Made by a program: the position numbers and the translations under genes
Assembly: GCA_002794775.1 (NCBI GenBank)
Contig: NBAY01000001.1
Location: 2,170,001 to 2,234,000 of the forward strand
Source of the DNA: Porodaedalea pini
Taxonomy: Eukaryota > Basidiomycota > Agaricomycetes > Hymenochaetales > Hymenochaetaceae
Direction: 5' to 3'
Length of the DNA stretch: 64,000 bases
Shown here: one piece after another, positions 22,542 to 35,543 of the stretch
Position numbering within the stretch: position 1 is the stretch's first letter
Layout: every line of letters begins with the position of its first letter
The notes under the pieces: model-generated
Databases searched by the model: none
Seen by the model: only the letters and a program-made list of their open reading frames with translations
Told to the model about the DNA's origin: nothing

Positions 22542-23300
22542 CAGTGTTTTTCATAAGTCTTGAGACACTTGAGATTTGTGATTTTTGTCACACAGAGTAC
22601 CTCAAAATACAAAACTTGCTATACCTTGGCAAATATTTGACTGTTTTGCATCATCTAAGTTAAAAAATTCATGGTTTTACAATTGGTTTCAAATCCCAGC
22701 AAGGACAAAGAGAAATGAGCCAGTATTGAGTGAGATATGTTGTAAAATGCTGATTCTGCATGTATTTCTCATGTGCATTTTTTCCTGGCCTCATCCTTGG
22801 TCTTACAGCTCTCCAGACAAGACCAAAATGATAACATGATTTTATTGTGAATTTATAGACTGAATTTGAGCTCTATACTGTGGTGTATCTGCTGGTTTGA
22901 TGCATCCCTGAGCTAAGCTCAAACCTATCTTTTCTCCTAGTCTCTCAGACCTCAAAATAAATTTATTCTTAGGAGTGTTGACATCTTTAAATTCACATTA
23001 TTATAATCACACCACTTTAGTACAGTCTAGGGTGTTGTGGAATCCAGTCTGAGGTCAGGAAAAATGTGCATGAAGGATGTGTCTAAATTTGGCATTTTGC
23101 AACATATCTCACTCAATTCTGATTCATTTCTCTTCATCCTTGCTGGGATTTGAAACCAATTGTAAAACCATGAATTTTTTAACTTAGATGATGCAAAACA
23201 GTCAAATATTTGCCAAGATATAGCAAGTTTTGTATTTTGAGGTACTCTGTGTGACAAAAATCACAAATCTCAAGTGTCTCAAGACTTATGAAAAACACTG
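22542..23300. mobile_element. Foldback miniature TA element (MITE), 759 bp
   Basis: The ends are inverted repeats starting CAGTGTTTTTCATAAGTC, flanked by TA (22540-22541 and 23301-23302). The inverted arms extend well over 150 bp each: the block with CTCAAAATACAAAACTTGC recurs inverted near 23230. The terminal bases resemble those of the giant Tc1 element (CAG.. TTTTTCATAAGTC), so a related transposase may have mobilised it. No coding capacity is seen. It lies 196 bp from the giant element's right end. Confidence 0.8.
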
Positions 23301-23302
23301 TA

Positions 23303-24588
23303 ATCAAACCACAACTCATCACTGGATGACCTGACTCTCTCTCAGATGACTTCAACTCATTCTCTAAAAAAAGAACAAGCCTTGACAATGAATGGCAGGA
23401 CACCCTATGGGATGACCTAGAAGCAAACAGGTTATGATATAGATAGTATATCAATTGTCACATCCTTTCCAGCATTTCTACAACACAATGAAACAGTGTG
23501 TTGATAGAATTTAACATAGTTAGATGCCAAAAAAACTTACCTGACTTTCTAGACATGTTTATGTAGATTATGGCCAGACAGTAAAACTTTCTGCTGAAGA
23601 TGGAGCAGATAAATGAGGTAGAGAAAATCCAGAGTCATACATGCACAGACATGGTGAGCTTCATGGTAAAAAAATACTTTCCACTGCCTAGAATGGCATA
23701 AGCCAAATGGTATGGAGCAATATTGATCACCTTATCTCTAATGAAAGCTAACATATAAAAATAGAACAAAGATGTGACTTTACAGCTGCAGTCAATCTAA
23801 TCAATCGATCCAGCTGCATGTTGCATTGTATTATGTATACCTTGGAAAAGCTTGATCCAAACTACCACAATGCTTTACAATGAGTTCACTCACTCTTAAA
23901 AGAAAAATACTCACAAGTCAGATTGTTTGCCAATCATTATAAACATTTTCCTTTTATCCTATTTATATTTCTTTTTCTCATATTTTCTCTCATCCTGCAA
24001 AACTCTTACCCTATTTGAACACCAACTCATTAGAAGGCACCTAGGTAGCACCAACACTTGAGCTCACAAGACAGACAGGACAAAACAATCTTTGTTGCTA
24101 TCAGAGAGACTAAAATACATACAGGAAAATTGTCTACTTACCTTTGTTGCTGTCAGAGAGACTGAGGCAACAAAATCATCAGAAAGGGTTCAAATAGGAA
24201 GGATTATATAATAGGAACCATACAGTACTAGTCCAAAAGGAATCCATTGAGAATTACTCTTGGAATATGTAAATCATTGACACATGTATACTAAAGTATT
24301 GCTCAACTTGATGTGAGTGCTTATAAGCTTCAGATGGGTCAGAGAGTGAAGAGAATATAGAAAGGATATGAACAGAACATAGCATGCCATGCTCTGAAGG
24401 ACCAGAGGCTATGTTGCCACCAAGTTTTGGACTTGTACTTGATATAGTTGCAGTATAGCTATATGGTAGCCTTCTAGAGTTTGTGCATCTCAGAATATTG
24501 GCAGCTCAGTAACTCACAGTCATGACATGATGTCTGGATGATTGGCATCATGTCAGACATGGTAAGAATGCTCTGGCAGGCTTACACC
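23303..24588. other. AT-rich non-coding stretch, probably LTR/terminal sequence of the adjacent decayed chromovirus
   Basis: No gene is seen. The right edge (GGCAGGCTTACA, ending at 24588) adjoins a CCCTTCCCCCCTC tract, which on the minus strand is a polypurine tract followed by TGTAAG, the expected start of a 3' LTR. I could not find the other LTR border. Confidence 0.4.
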
Positions 24589-25262
24589 CTTCCCCCCTCA
24601 AAAGAATAAGATCCCCCTCCAAGAAGTGAAATGCACTAGGAATGAGATGAAATAAATTGAAAATAAGAAAAAGAAAAAGATCCTCAGCTACTTTGGGGCC
24701 TCCTCAGGGCCCCTCCCTCCGATCCCACTGTCAGACCAACTCCAGAGCTGTTTGGCTCAGCTCTGAGTGGGATTTCCACTCCATCCCTTGGTTGCTATAT
24801 CCATTCTATCAGACAAGTAGCTGCATGCCTTGGCCCTACTTCTGCTCATCCACAATGGCCTCCACCTCATACACATTCTACTCCAGCTCTATGGAGTCTG
24901 GATGTTCTAACCTCTGAGCTGGGAACTGTCCATCATCATTTGAAATGAACTATCAGAGTTGGCTGGCATGGAATCCCAGAAACACCTGGCTGGAGTCTGG
25001 CAGCTCTAAGGTGTACTCTGAGTTCTCAGGGTGTGCAGCAATGATGAAGTATGGCCCATTGTACCTTGGCATAAACTTGGCCACTTGGTCCTGCCTGGCT
25101 GCCTTGTACTCATGGCACTGATTCCAAGTTGAGAGCACTACCTGGTCTCTGACCTTGAAAATGTTGTCTGGAGCTTGCCTTCAGTTTGCATGGTGGGCCT
25201 GCTGAGTTTTGGATGCCAGAAGGGTGTCCTTGGCCTCAGACACATCCTGTTGACATGACTGC
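24589..25262 (-). pseudogene. Remnant of a second chromodomain Gypsy element (integrase C terminus plus chromodomain)
   Basis: On the minus strand, 25262-24953 encodes the integrase C-terminal region (KFMPRYNGPYFIIAAHPENS, then YTLELPDSSQVFLGFHASQL), typical of Ty3/Gypsy polyproteins. After it come the remains of a chromodomain (YEVEAIVDEQK, then QLLV, then NGYSNQGMEW at about 24880-24770), broken by several TAG and TGA codons where Trp or Arg are expected. A minus-strand polypurine tract at about 24589-24601 follows. No other pol domains remain upstream, so this is a 3' fragment. Confidence 0.75.
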
Positions 25263-25973
25263 TACTAGACATACCCACTGGCTTGTATTGTTTATATGTA
25301 AATTATTTTGTATATAAAGCACTGTTATTGAGTTGAAATTTGCATTGGTGTTATGATGTTGACGGATTTCAAGTGAGATGTGAACAAGTTTCTATATATG
25401 GGTGTGCCATGATTTTTTACATCCGCCTGTAAGTTAGTCCCACCCATGAATGTACAGTAGTAGACAGCGAAGTTCTTCAGTCTTGAATTAGATCCGTCTT
25501 CTCCACCCTGTCTAGGAGTTCAGGCACAATCACATTCTGCTCTTTACACAATCTCCCTTTGTTATCTGCGACTGTCTCCAACTTGCAAAGCTTTGCTTTA
25601 TGCTCGCGGTACTCCTTATTCGTCTCAAAGAGATGGAAACGAAGTTGCATCATAATCTGTCTCTAATCAGGTCGATGATACATAGAGGCAAATTACAAAA
25701 GACAACCCCACACCACTGAACCTTATCTACACAGCTAAGGGCTCTGACGAAAGGAAAAGTTCATCACTAGTACTGGGAGAAAGAAGACATCAACGGCTTG
25801 GATCAAATTTCACCATGCTTCTTGGATTTTTAGTTCCGTCAAAGCGCTTCTTTCTGCCTCAATCCAGGGGTGACAGGATTAGGGCTTTACCTGACTCTGC
25901 TTCATTTGCTTGGACGACGGGTTGTGAATCTCAAGTTCTTCTGGATCGACTCCTACTTGTACGCTGCTAAATC
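25263..25973. other. Intergenic region upstream of the FAD monooxygenase gene
   Basis: No coding region is seen. The sequence near 25415-25433 ends ACATCCGCCTGTA, which resembles the end of a TA element, but I found no partner end. Confidence 0.35.
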
Positions 25974-27814
25974 ATGCAGAATCAAGGACGTATCAGAGTG
26001 GCGATCAGGTGCGTCGATCATTGTTGATCCTGTTGATGATACTTAGCACCACTTATCAACCTTAAATGTCGCCATCAGCGGCGGGGGGCTCGGTGGACTC
26101 ACGCTCGCGCTCGTTCTCAGCAAATACGCGAAAGAGTCGATAGATATCGATATCTATGAGGCTGGTCCCGAGTTCGCGACTGTCGGAGCAGGCATTACCA
26201 TCTGGCAGCGCACGAGGAGTATTCTGCAGACATTAGGGCTTAGCAACGCGCTACAGAAGAAAGCTGTCTCTCCACCTGTTAATATCAGGAAGAGTGATGA
26301 TAGGGATGAGGGATTTGAATTTCATGAACTCGTCGTTCCGCGTGAGTTCACCACTTCTTTCCCTATTCTCATAATTTACTTCTGAACTGAATAATGAGAG
26401 CTGATATGTTTTGATCATCGACGGACAGATGGCTCAGTGGCCCTCCACCGCGCTGAGATGCTGAAGCTGCTCACGGACGAGCTTACGCCGGAGCGCGTCC
26501 CTCAATTCCATGCTCGATTCTCAAAGCGACTCACATCATATGAACAAGACGATAGCGGCGTGACGCTTCACTTCGCTGATGATAGTACAGCACGCGCGGA
26601 CATGCTTATCGGCGCCGACGGCGTTGGCTCTCCAACACGCAAGAAGATATATGAAGACCTTGCGGGGCACGTGGAGAAGACGAGTGTGGAAGAAGCGGAG
26701 GCTCTGCGCAAGTTCATTCCGCCAACTTGGACTGGTACCTATGCATACCGTGCGTTGATTGAACGAGAGAAGCTCGTAGCCGTCGCCCCAGAGCACCCTG
26801 CTTTGACACAGGGGTTGATTGTGTGCACCTTCTCTTCTTTTGCTTGCAATTTCGCTCTCTGACGATTTTACAGTGGATTGGTAAAGACAAGGTAAGGCAA
26901 GCCTCAAATTGTCTTTAAGATTTAACACCAGGATATCGACTAATGCGTTCGAAGCATATAATATCATACCCAATATCTACTTCCACCATCAACATCTTGT
27001 TCTTTGACACGGTCAAAGACGGGCTAGGAAAGACATTGAATGGTCCTTCAGCCGTGGAGGCGCAGAAAGAGGAAGTAATCGAGCTCCTGAAAGACTGGGA
27101 GCCTAACGCTCGTATTCTTGCTGAAGTGAGTGGATACCACTGAAATTTAAGGTAAGCGATCGGACTGACACCAGTGCTCTGGTCAAGCTTATAGCTAGTC
27201 CTTCGAAGTGGGCAATCAACCATGTGCGCGGTCTACCAACATACATCGATGGATGTGTCGCACTGCTGGGGGATTCGGTGCGGAATTTCGTCTTTTTGGC
27301 TCCGTAAAATTTCCGGTCTTAGCATTGACTTATATCTGGGATGCCGCAGGCGCACGCGATGTCAACACACCTTGGTGCCGGTGCAGGCCAGGCAATTGAG
27401 GTAAGACGCTAGTCTATATTTTATAATCGTCCACAGTTACTAAACATATTTGCAATTTCGAAGGACGCTTACGTCTTGGGGCGCATCCTAGCGTTCTCCG
27501 CAAGCTTGTCCGGGGCAGAGCAGTTTATCCCCGTTGATATTCCCGGTGCTCTGAAGGTGTATGACGCTATACGCCGGCCCATCGCTGAAGACGTAGTCGA
27601 GCGCTCGCTCACATTGGGTTTCCTATACGAACTGGATCCGGCCCACCTGCCCACTGGCATTGATGAGGCACAGCTTGCATTGGGCGATCGTGCCACACTT
27701 GCAAAGCTGATGGAGGAGGTAATGAGAATATGGGGATTCCACTGGGAGAGTATGCCTGAGGAAGACTGGGTAACCGCGCAGGAGATGCTCCGTGCGCGCC
27801 AGGCGACTCTATGA
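25974..27814 (+). CDS. FAD-dependent monooxygenase (salicylate hydroxylase-like)
   Basis: Eight exons fit: 25974-26008, 26079-26341, 26429-26820, 26874-26880 (7 nt), 26932-27126, about 27175-27277, 27350-27400 and 27464-27814. The N terminus VAISGGGLGGLTLA is the FAD-binding GxGxxG motif, split by intron 1. LIGADGVGSPTRK is the DG motif. LLGDSAHAMSTHLGAGAGQAIEDAYVLGR is the second FAD motif (GD..H), built from three exons. Known relatives are NAD(P)H-dependent aromatic hydroxylases in catabolism or secondary metabolism; the substrate cannot be told. One problem remains: exon 5 ends in phase 0 at 27126 while the conserved exon-6 frame (SPSKWAINHVRGLP) needs phase 2 with the obvious acceptor. 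Either a 26-nt intron, an unseen splice choice or a small indel is involved. No secretion signal is present. Confidence 0.8.
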
Positions 27815-28900
27815 TAAACCGAACACAATGGATCATATTTGTTACTACCGCCTGCAGTTGCGGCGAGTATAGCATATGTGTACACACTGCTATTAACGCT
27901 GCATTTGCCCCTTTAGAACCAGGATGAACTTTGATTGTCTTCAGCTAAAATCATTACATAGCACTTCTTTCTGAACGCGTGCTGCGCTTCTGCACTATCG
28001 ATTCGCCTTTTTAGTGAAGGCTGAGAGCTTCGCTGCCTTTTCCGGACTGCGTCAGACGCCGTGAAGAGCGGCACAAGCCGTCACCCTCCCTCAATCAGTG
28101 ATCGATCCCCAACATACGACCTTCTTATAATATCGGGCTTTCAGTGAGAGACCTCGCTCTCCATTCTCCGTATAATCTTGATAAACTTCAGAGCGAGAGA
28201 GCGGAAGAAAAGTAATTCATTTTTAGAGCAAATACTAAGAAATTCACAACACTTTTTTTTAACCAAGCTTGAGACCACTGGAAGACCGATGGTAAATTAC
28301 AAGAGAGCTTGAAACCGAGCTCAGAAAATTGCAGAGTGATCGACACGAAATTGCCAAAAGGAGCGGCCATCAGAAGATCAAATGCACGTGGCAACAGGCG
28401 CTCGCGTTCGTGCCACTCGAGCCGCGCAGCCACTCCCTTCAAGACCTGCTCTTCGACTAAGGCCTCGGTTATAGACAGCAAACTCACGAGCTACACCGTC
28501 GGCCAAACTTGGCAAACTACTTTGCTTGAGGCGAAGGACGGACGAGAGGCGCATTCAAGTCGAATACAACAATAAGCCACGGAAGCTGCAGTCTCACGGC
28601 GAACAGGCGCCACGGCTAGCATCCATTCTTTATCGAATATCACGCAGCACAGCACGCCCCTTTGGAGAGTCAGAGTCAGACGCCCAGTTGCCTTGCTTTG
28701 CCTCAGTACGCCCACGCCCACCCCTCCTACCATTCCCCGACCGCCCCGGGAAACCCATCCATACCGACGACCAAGCACGCAAGCCACCCGAGCAGCGCTA
28801 CGACGAATCCGAACATCGCCGCCACGCGTCCGTCAGATCGTCAACAACAACCGGAACAAGCGAGATCAAAGAGAGCGTTAAGACCGAGTCAAGAGGCAGC
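27815..28900. other. Intergenic region
   Basis: No convincing gene. The frame upstream of 28901 stays open to 28526 but contains no ATG, so it is likely 5' untranslated or promoter sequence of the next gene. Confidence 0.4.
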
Positions 28901-30651
28901 ATGGAACAGTCAGCAGACATCGAGATAGGATCGAGTTCCAGTCCAGCGTCGGGCTCGACTTCAGAGACATACAGCGACGAATTCCGATTACTCGACTACC
29001 TTAGCACCGATTTTTCATACCTTCGGCGCTTTATCCTTGCGTCGCACCAGATGGTACGACTTCTTCAGACAGAAACGGCACAAAGCAACGAAGATATCCA
29101 AGAGAAGGTGCGTCGCCTTGTTTCTTGCTTGTATGGATGATCATCTAAACCATGTCCTTGTTTGCTTTCGTGACCTATCATCAGCTCGTCAACAACATTG
29201 AGGTGCGTGAACCCTCTGCTTCTGACTGATCGCCACTTACTTACCGTCTTCGTCTGTTTTTTGATGCACGCCCCGAATCCCGTCTTGGACTCGACCTGCA
29301 CATCATTCTCTCTATACCCATTGGACGTGATGCTGTAGATCGCAAAGGAGACGCTCTCAGAAGCCGGAGCGAGTGCGCGCCCGTTCGTCGCCTGCCCCGA
29401 GCACCTCGTGCGCCACCGCCAATCGTATTTCGAAATGCTATCCGCAGCCCGCTCGCTCGTCCCGTATATGAAGGACGCGGATGTCAAACGTGAGCGACTG
29501 CAGATCCGCTTACCGTTCGGGTCTTAATCGATGTTGATCGCTGATGTCTTCTTGATTCATTCCAGTGCGCCTGAGAAGGCTTGTCCTCCCGTTGACGTCG
29601 ACGTCACGCTTCCGTGTCGCGCTTCCCGCCGAGAGACCCAAAGTGAACAATGGTACACCATTGCCGAGTTGGTGGAATAATCCAGGTACGAACCCAAAAG
29701 TAGAGTCATTGGGTCCAGGCCCGGCTGCGTTGCTGAAGCCGTCCGCACCTCGAAGGAAAATGAGGCGTTCCTCGGCATCTGCAGTCCTGAAGTTTGCATC
29801 CTCACCGATTTCGTACTCTACATGTTCATCCAACTCTCCTTCGAAGTCGTCCGTTGCTCGATCTGCAGCAAGTCCCAAACGCCTCAGGGCGAGCCCATAT
29901 CCAAGCCACATACCTCCAGTCAGTAGAGATACTGATGCACCTCCGAATGAGCAGAAAGGTGCTGAGACCGCAGCACCCAGCCCTTCTACACCTGACACCT
30001 CCACATCCTCTCCGCCTTCTCAGCAAGTCCGACCTCAACTCCGGTGTGAACAAATGCCTTCCGTACCGCCCCCAGCATACGTATCCCCACACAGCCCCAA
30101 ACCTCTCAGCCTTCTGCAACAACAGCATCGTGATCTCGGTGCAGGGTACGCAGCCTTCCGGAAAAGCACGCAATCGGGCGCCTCAAACACAGCGAGGTGG
30201 GATTGGTCTACACCGAACCGATCCAGCCTCAGCGGGCTAGACTGTAACCTCCCGCACCCGAATGGTCCTCCTGGTAGTACCCCGGTACGTACCGCTAACA
30301 ACCTGACCACTATTTCATCGAACGACGCCAACGGGTGTCCCGATGAGGACTTCGACGAGGCGAATGAGAGCTTTAAGAAAGGACTAGGCTGGGCGCCGCT
30401 GTTGAAACGCGACTGGAGCGAGACGGGTGGCGTGCCGACACCCTCCGAGGGATTGACGTGGTGCACGAGCTGGGATGACGAGACTGGACCGCACTCGGCG
30501 CACAGTTCGGAGTTGGTTGTGGATACGCTCGCTACGTTCCCTAGCGAGCCGACGCCGCAGAAGTCGCTTGCGGAGTCGACATGTATAGGTAAGTCCAAAG
30601 TCAAACTCCTTCAAGCAACGATGCTAACGACTCGTCCTGGTAGTTATGTGA
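28901..30651 (+). CDS. Uncharacterised Ser/Pro-rich protein
   Basis: Five exons join in phase: 28901-29107, 29185-29202 (18 nt), 29339-29489, 29566-30588 and 30644-30651, for 468 aa ending in CIVM. The first ~125 residues look ordered and partly helical (FRLLDYLSTDFSYLRRFILA; later LVRHRRQSYFEMLSAARSLV). The rest is low-complexity, rich in Ser, Pro and Thr, with a basic patch (APRRKMRRSS). The last exon contributes only the end of one codon, one Met and the stop. I do not recognise the family. No membrane segment or signal peptide is visible. The ATG at 28901 is the first in the frame. Confidence 0.7.
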
Positions 30652-33600
30652 TGACCATCTGGACCGCATGAGGCGACCTCTACATCATGCATTCGTGCAC
30701 AGCTACTCTTTCAATCGATTCGTTTTCAATCGATTCGTCTGCAAGTGGTCAGAAACAACAGGCTGGAGGAGATAATGTAAATGTATAAGTTTCACCTGTA
30801 GCTCGGATCTCGTCTATCGTCTCTCTTGGTTTTGTTCTTCCCCTCCTAGTCTTCATCTCTCTCTTCTTCTGCGGCTCCCAGAACTTGCTCCTTGAACTTG
30901 CTCCTTATTGCGCATCTGGTTTGTCTGTCATAGTGTAATTTTCAAATGGCATTGTCTGCTCTTGGTTGAATGGGCATGGGCAAGCACCCGTGAAAATGGA
31001 CACCTTGGTCTGACGATCTAGCATTCAATCACGTGGCATGAAGAACGATGAAACGTCGACGTACCTAACGTTGCATCGCCCACCACCTAGATGCTTCAGC
31101 TGAGGCGCCATTCAAGTCAGGCGCAGGGATATGCAAGAGCCTTGGAGGAAAGGGTAGTGCTGAGGTGAGTCAATGAAGTACGCAGTGGGATGCGGTACAA
31201 CAGGGTGCATGACACATGACAGCAGAGTGGGACTGCGGAAAGCCCGATCCATAAGCAAATGTTGCTTGAAATGGGTTCCAAGGCGAAGTAATGCCGAAGG
31301 TGACCGTGGTAGACTGGAAGACTACAAGAGCAGCGCAACGTGCTGTATGAAGGTGCAATCAATATCATAAGCATATGAGGAAGCAAAGGTCCGAAGAGAC
31401 GCACGGGATATAGACTATGGATCCAGCGCCGACGTCAAGGAGGTTACTCTTGTCGCGACTTCCAGCGGCTAGAATTGTCGCTGTGAACGTGTTTGCATGC
31501 GTTGCAAAGCAGCTCGAGGTAAAAGCGAGACGCAACAAAGGTGTGCAGAGAAAGAGGGTGGAAGGAAGTAAAAGGGGGAGGGAGGGAAAGGGCAGTGAAG
31601 GATCGATAAACAAGCCTTTTGAGCCCGTAAGTCATCGGTGGATCGGGTGTCAAGGGCACTGCAATATGTAAATGCATACACAAGGCAGGCCTCGCACCGA
31701 ATAGACTAAATAGGCCAGCACTCGGCGACTGCTGGGCCTGCCCAGGTTGCCCGCCCCGAATCGACTTAATTGCAGTCGTGTCTGTCGCTGCATTCACAGC
31801 TGAAAACCCTGCGTTGAGTAATCCCGCCCGCTAATCCCGCTCCGCGGTGCATCGCCGCTGATGGGTTCTGATAGATGAGATCGGAGACCTTGGTGCGTTA
31901 TGGAGCGAGCACCTCGGCTGTTTACACCATGCGGCAGTGAATAGATGCGAGCGCTGTATGCGGTTGACGACGTCGAAACTGGGTAGTTGACAATTCAGCT
32001 GTGGTCGCCGAGGAGCTCACTTGACCGTGCCCAGGATGTGTCGACTAGATGAGACTTGGAGCTGGCGGCGTAGGACGGGTTTGAAGGGAGAGAGGCTCAA
32101 ACAGCCATTTCACGCGAACGGGAAGGATGTCGAAAGCGGAAGACAGCACGGATAGGTGGCGATCCCGGCCTCACCGAATGCGAAGTCTCGGAAGCACGGG
32201 TGTGGGCAAAAGAAGCGCGAAACAGCTGCTCGGGCAAGACACGGAGCATCTTCGACGAATGGACGGAGCTCAAACGGAAGCTCTTCACAATTGTTGCACC
32301 TAGAGAAGACTAAGGACATGGACGGATATGCTTGCGATGAAGACCTGAAAATATCTTCGACCTAGGCTTGCGCACCCGTGACTCCGAAACGAACGACTGC
32401 GATTCTCGGGCGCCAGCATCGGTGGACTCGGGAATGGGTGTGCGGGTTAGTGATTCAGGCTCTACGGGTTGCCGCCCATATCCATGAGTTGTGCGCACCT
32501 AGCGAACGTGTTAGTGAAAGTTTCATATGGCGAGACGTGCAGGTGCCGATATTACGCACAACGCCAGAAGTGCGACACATGTTGGACCTACCCATCACCG
32601 ATGAAGCCCGAACCGCCGCTCCTCTCCTCTCCAACGCAGAGTGCGAGACTGTAGAAGGCTCAAATGAAGATATGCGAATGATCACGGAGCGAGTGAGCGT
32701 CACTGTCAAAGGGGTTACGCTGACTTCAACATCCTAGACTTGACTGTGATATATGCATCGAACGCCGACATTGACGGGTGCAATGACGAGCCTGAGCATC
32801 ACAGTACATTGGCGAGCCAGGAACCCATCACGACGCTCTACCGTAACTGGTATCGGATTGTGCGGGAAGAGGGACAAATTGAACGGCGAGGTCGGGTAGC
32901 ACGGCCAGCTCGGTGATCTCGCCCGCACAATGTGCACCCTCACACTGCGGCATTAAGTTATGAATGCAGCAGATGGTCAGACAGCTGCGCATCGGTACAG
33001 AAATGATGTTCGTATGCTTTTTTGTGGACAAAAAAGCGAAGGAATGAGCGCAAGAGAGAATGAGCTTGAGTGAGCGATTCGGAAAGTGAAGGTCAGAGAG
33101 AAAGAAGCGCGAATTAACCTTTTGGCTGGTCATCAGCGGCGGTGCCGTAGCCTAAAATGGATATCCGAGTACGTAAATAGTATTACTATTAGTAGGACAG
33201 TCCTGGACCGTGACAGGATGTTTAATAGGCAGTCACAAACGTTCTTGATCGAGACGCCCGAGATTTCCCCCATCTGTTTTTAAGGTCCAAGGTAAGACGC
33301 ATACAAACTGGTTTTATACAGGTGGTAGATCGCAATTTCCTCGCGCTAATCAGAGCCAATTGATCATCTGCTCGTCTGCTACCTTGACGCTGCGCAATCA
33401 AACTGCTCAGACGACTATGTGCAGAATTTTCTGTTTAGGGACCCAATCTGGGAAACATACCTACCTACCACAGTGATGGCTTGCGCATTTCTTTACCATT
33501 TTTTTATTTTCTTCTGCTGCGAATCTAGTTTGGCATGCGTAAATCACTGCACCTAAACTCTTTGCCTTCCGGATCGAACTTTTCAGTACGACCATTGTAC

Positions 33601-33906
33601 TCACATCCGGACATTAGTTATCTCAGCAACTTGGACCCAGAGTTGTTAATGTTCGGGCCCGGGGTACAGATGAAGGAATAAAAGAGTCTCTGCCGAACAT
33701 CCTACAGTACAAGCGATGTTAGCAGATGATGCCAGTGAGTCCAGTCTGGAACACTCAAAAATGATTCTGTACCAGAGTTCCTGAGTCCCCGAGCCTCCAG
33801 ATCCGTGGTGGTGGAAGATGAACTTCGGTGCTTCCGATGTTCAAACGACATACTAGATGCAGGTGAGGAAAAGGGGGCCATAAAATGTTGAAAGGCTATT
33901 CAAGGC
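30652..33906. other. 3.25-kb gap with no supportable gene
   Basis: Short frames occur on both strands (for example 31117-31404 minus and 32378-32737 plus) but none has a recognisable domain, a consistent exon chain or codon bias like the neighbours. It may hold a decayed gene or regulatory sequence. Confidence 0.45.
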
Positions 33907-35441
33907 TCATAGCTTAGCCTGACTTTTCTGACTCAGAATAGTCAGCGTGTGCGGTACTTTATCAGGCAAACCAGCACGATAGAATCGATATAGAAAGAGT
34001 GCATCACAGCTGATATTGTAGGTATCATTCCCCTTAAGCCATTCGTCCTCCTCAATGTCCACATAAAGATTCATACATTTCTTAATATTAATAAAGACAT
34101 CACGGCCCTTTCCATTTGTCCAAAGTATATCCGAGTCGCCTTCATCTTCTACACGTTCTCAAGCAACTCGAATTCAGGAGTGTCGAAGATTGTACGCAGC
34201 GTCGAAATAAATTCCATATCAAACGTTTCACAGTGCGAGAGGCGCAAGCTCCGCAACGGCGGATGTTCATGTACGCCTGGATCCCTATAAGACTGGTGGA
34301 GAGCCAGCTTTTCTGGCTACGGAAAGTCGCCCGCTTCGATGGACAAGAAGTTGCGAGAATGCATCAAGAGAGTATGAGAGATTTCATCGTGCTCGGAGGC
34401 GTCAACGTGGCAGTGTAATGATTCCAGGCGCGGCCACCGTGGTTCACTGGGTGGGAAAAATGACTCGAGCGTGAAGAAAGCCAAGTCGCATCTCCAAGCC
34501 TCAACGTGAATAGCCGGTCGTTTGTTATTCCGTGCTGAGAGTATGTCAAATAGCGACAGTATCAACTCGCTAGATGAACTCATAATCGTGACGCTCAGAG
34601 TTTCGAGATGAGGAAGTTCGACGGGAACGCTCTCGTTTAAGCACTCGTCTATCATTAACAGGCTGAGAAAGAGTTTCTCGAGTGATCCAAGTGAGCCTAG
34701 GAATCGGGTGATAGCCTCCAGATTCTAAATCATGCTGCCATAGTATGTCCGGTCCCCGGGCAGCGTAAGATGAAGGTATGTTAGATTAATCAGGCAAGCG
34801 GGAGGAAGGACAGGAATAAACCCGGTAGCATCAACACGTCGTAATGCTGGCATATCCCATGTGCTGAAAAAACTTCGGAGAGTCGCGTTGAAGTCATCCT
34901 CGTTGTCTATCACCGTCCCGTCTCTTCTTATGGGGGCCTCAGTGTCGTAATCAATCCGCGATGTCTCGAGAGCCGGGAATGATCGTCCCTGGAACCTGTC
35001 CCGCAAGCCCCGCAAGATGTGCCCAGCACACCTCTGCGCAGAATCTAAGTATCCACCGCCTATTGTGTCAAGTGAGATTGCTCTCCACCTGGACGAATGC
35101 GGGTCAAGAAGTTCCAAAAACCGTTCCGAGCGCACAAGAGGTTGTGAAAGCTGCCTGATCGTGATATACAAGCTCTGTGAACAACTCCTTTCTAAGAGAA
35201 GTCTAGGGTTGTGAGCATTGTTCAATTTCGTCCACAAGCTGGACATTTGAAGAGCGAAGTCGCGGAAATAACGACTGACGAAAAGGATGTCGTGCCACTC
35301 ATGCGAATCTTCCTCTTCGCGGAGAAGTAAGATTATGTTGGCGATAACTTCGAAAGGCAAAGAGCAGATCCCTCGACTGTTGTTAAGCACGCCTACAGTT
35401 TCCAATGTTCTATGTGCTTCATGGTATTCCTCCGATAGCAT
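33907..35441 (-). pseudogene. F-box protein pseudogene
   Basis: From ATG 35441 the frame encodes an N-terminal F-box-like motif (LPFEVIANIILLLREEE, then ILFVSRYFRDFALQMSSLW, about residues 28-71) and then the leucine-rich C-terminal part usual in Agaricomycete F-box families. The frame is broken by a TAG at 34725-34727 (SMI-stop-NLEAITRF), another at about 34317 (GDFP-stop-PEKLALHQ), and an extra GT near 34155 that shifts the frame just before EDEGDSDILWTNGKG. Coding-like sequence continues to the stop at 33907. No intron boundaries explain the stops. Intact relatives would recruit substrates to SCF ubiquitin ligases. Confidence 0.75.
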
Positions 35442-35543
35442 CGAAAGAAAAGACCTTCACATAGTTAAATGAGTGGGTCAGAGTACATTAGAAGTAGAGG
35501 GTGAAGGCGTCTCACCCGTCCGCATTTCTGAAACTATTGCGAT

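Noticed and set aside
25403..25433. Right end of another TA element (ends ACATCCGCCTGTA)
   Set aside because: No matching inverted left end was found in the preceding 2.5 kb.
28526..28900. N-terminal extension of the 28901 gene
   Set aside because: The frame is open but has no ATG before 28901, so it is more likely leader sequence.
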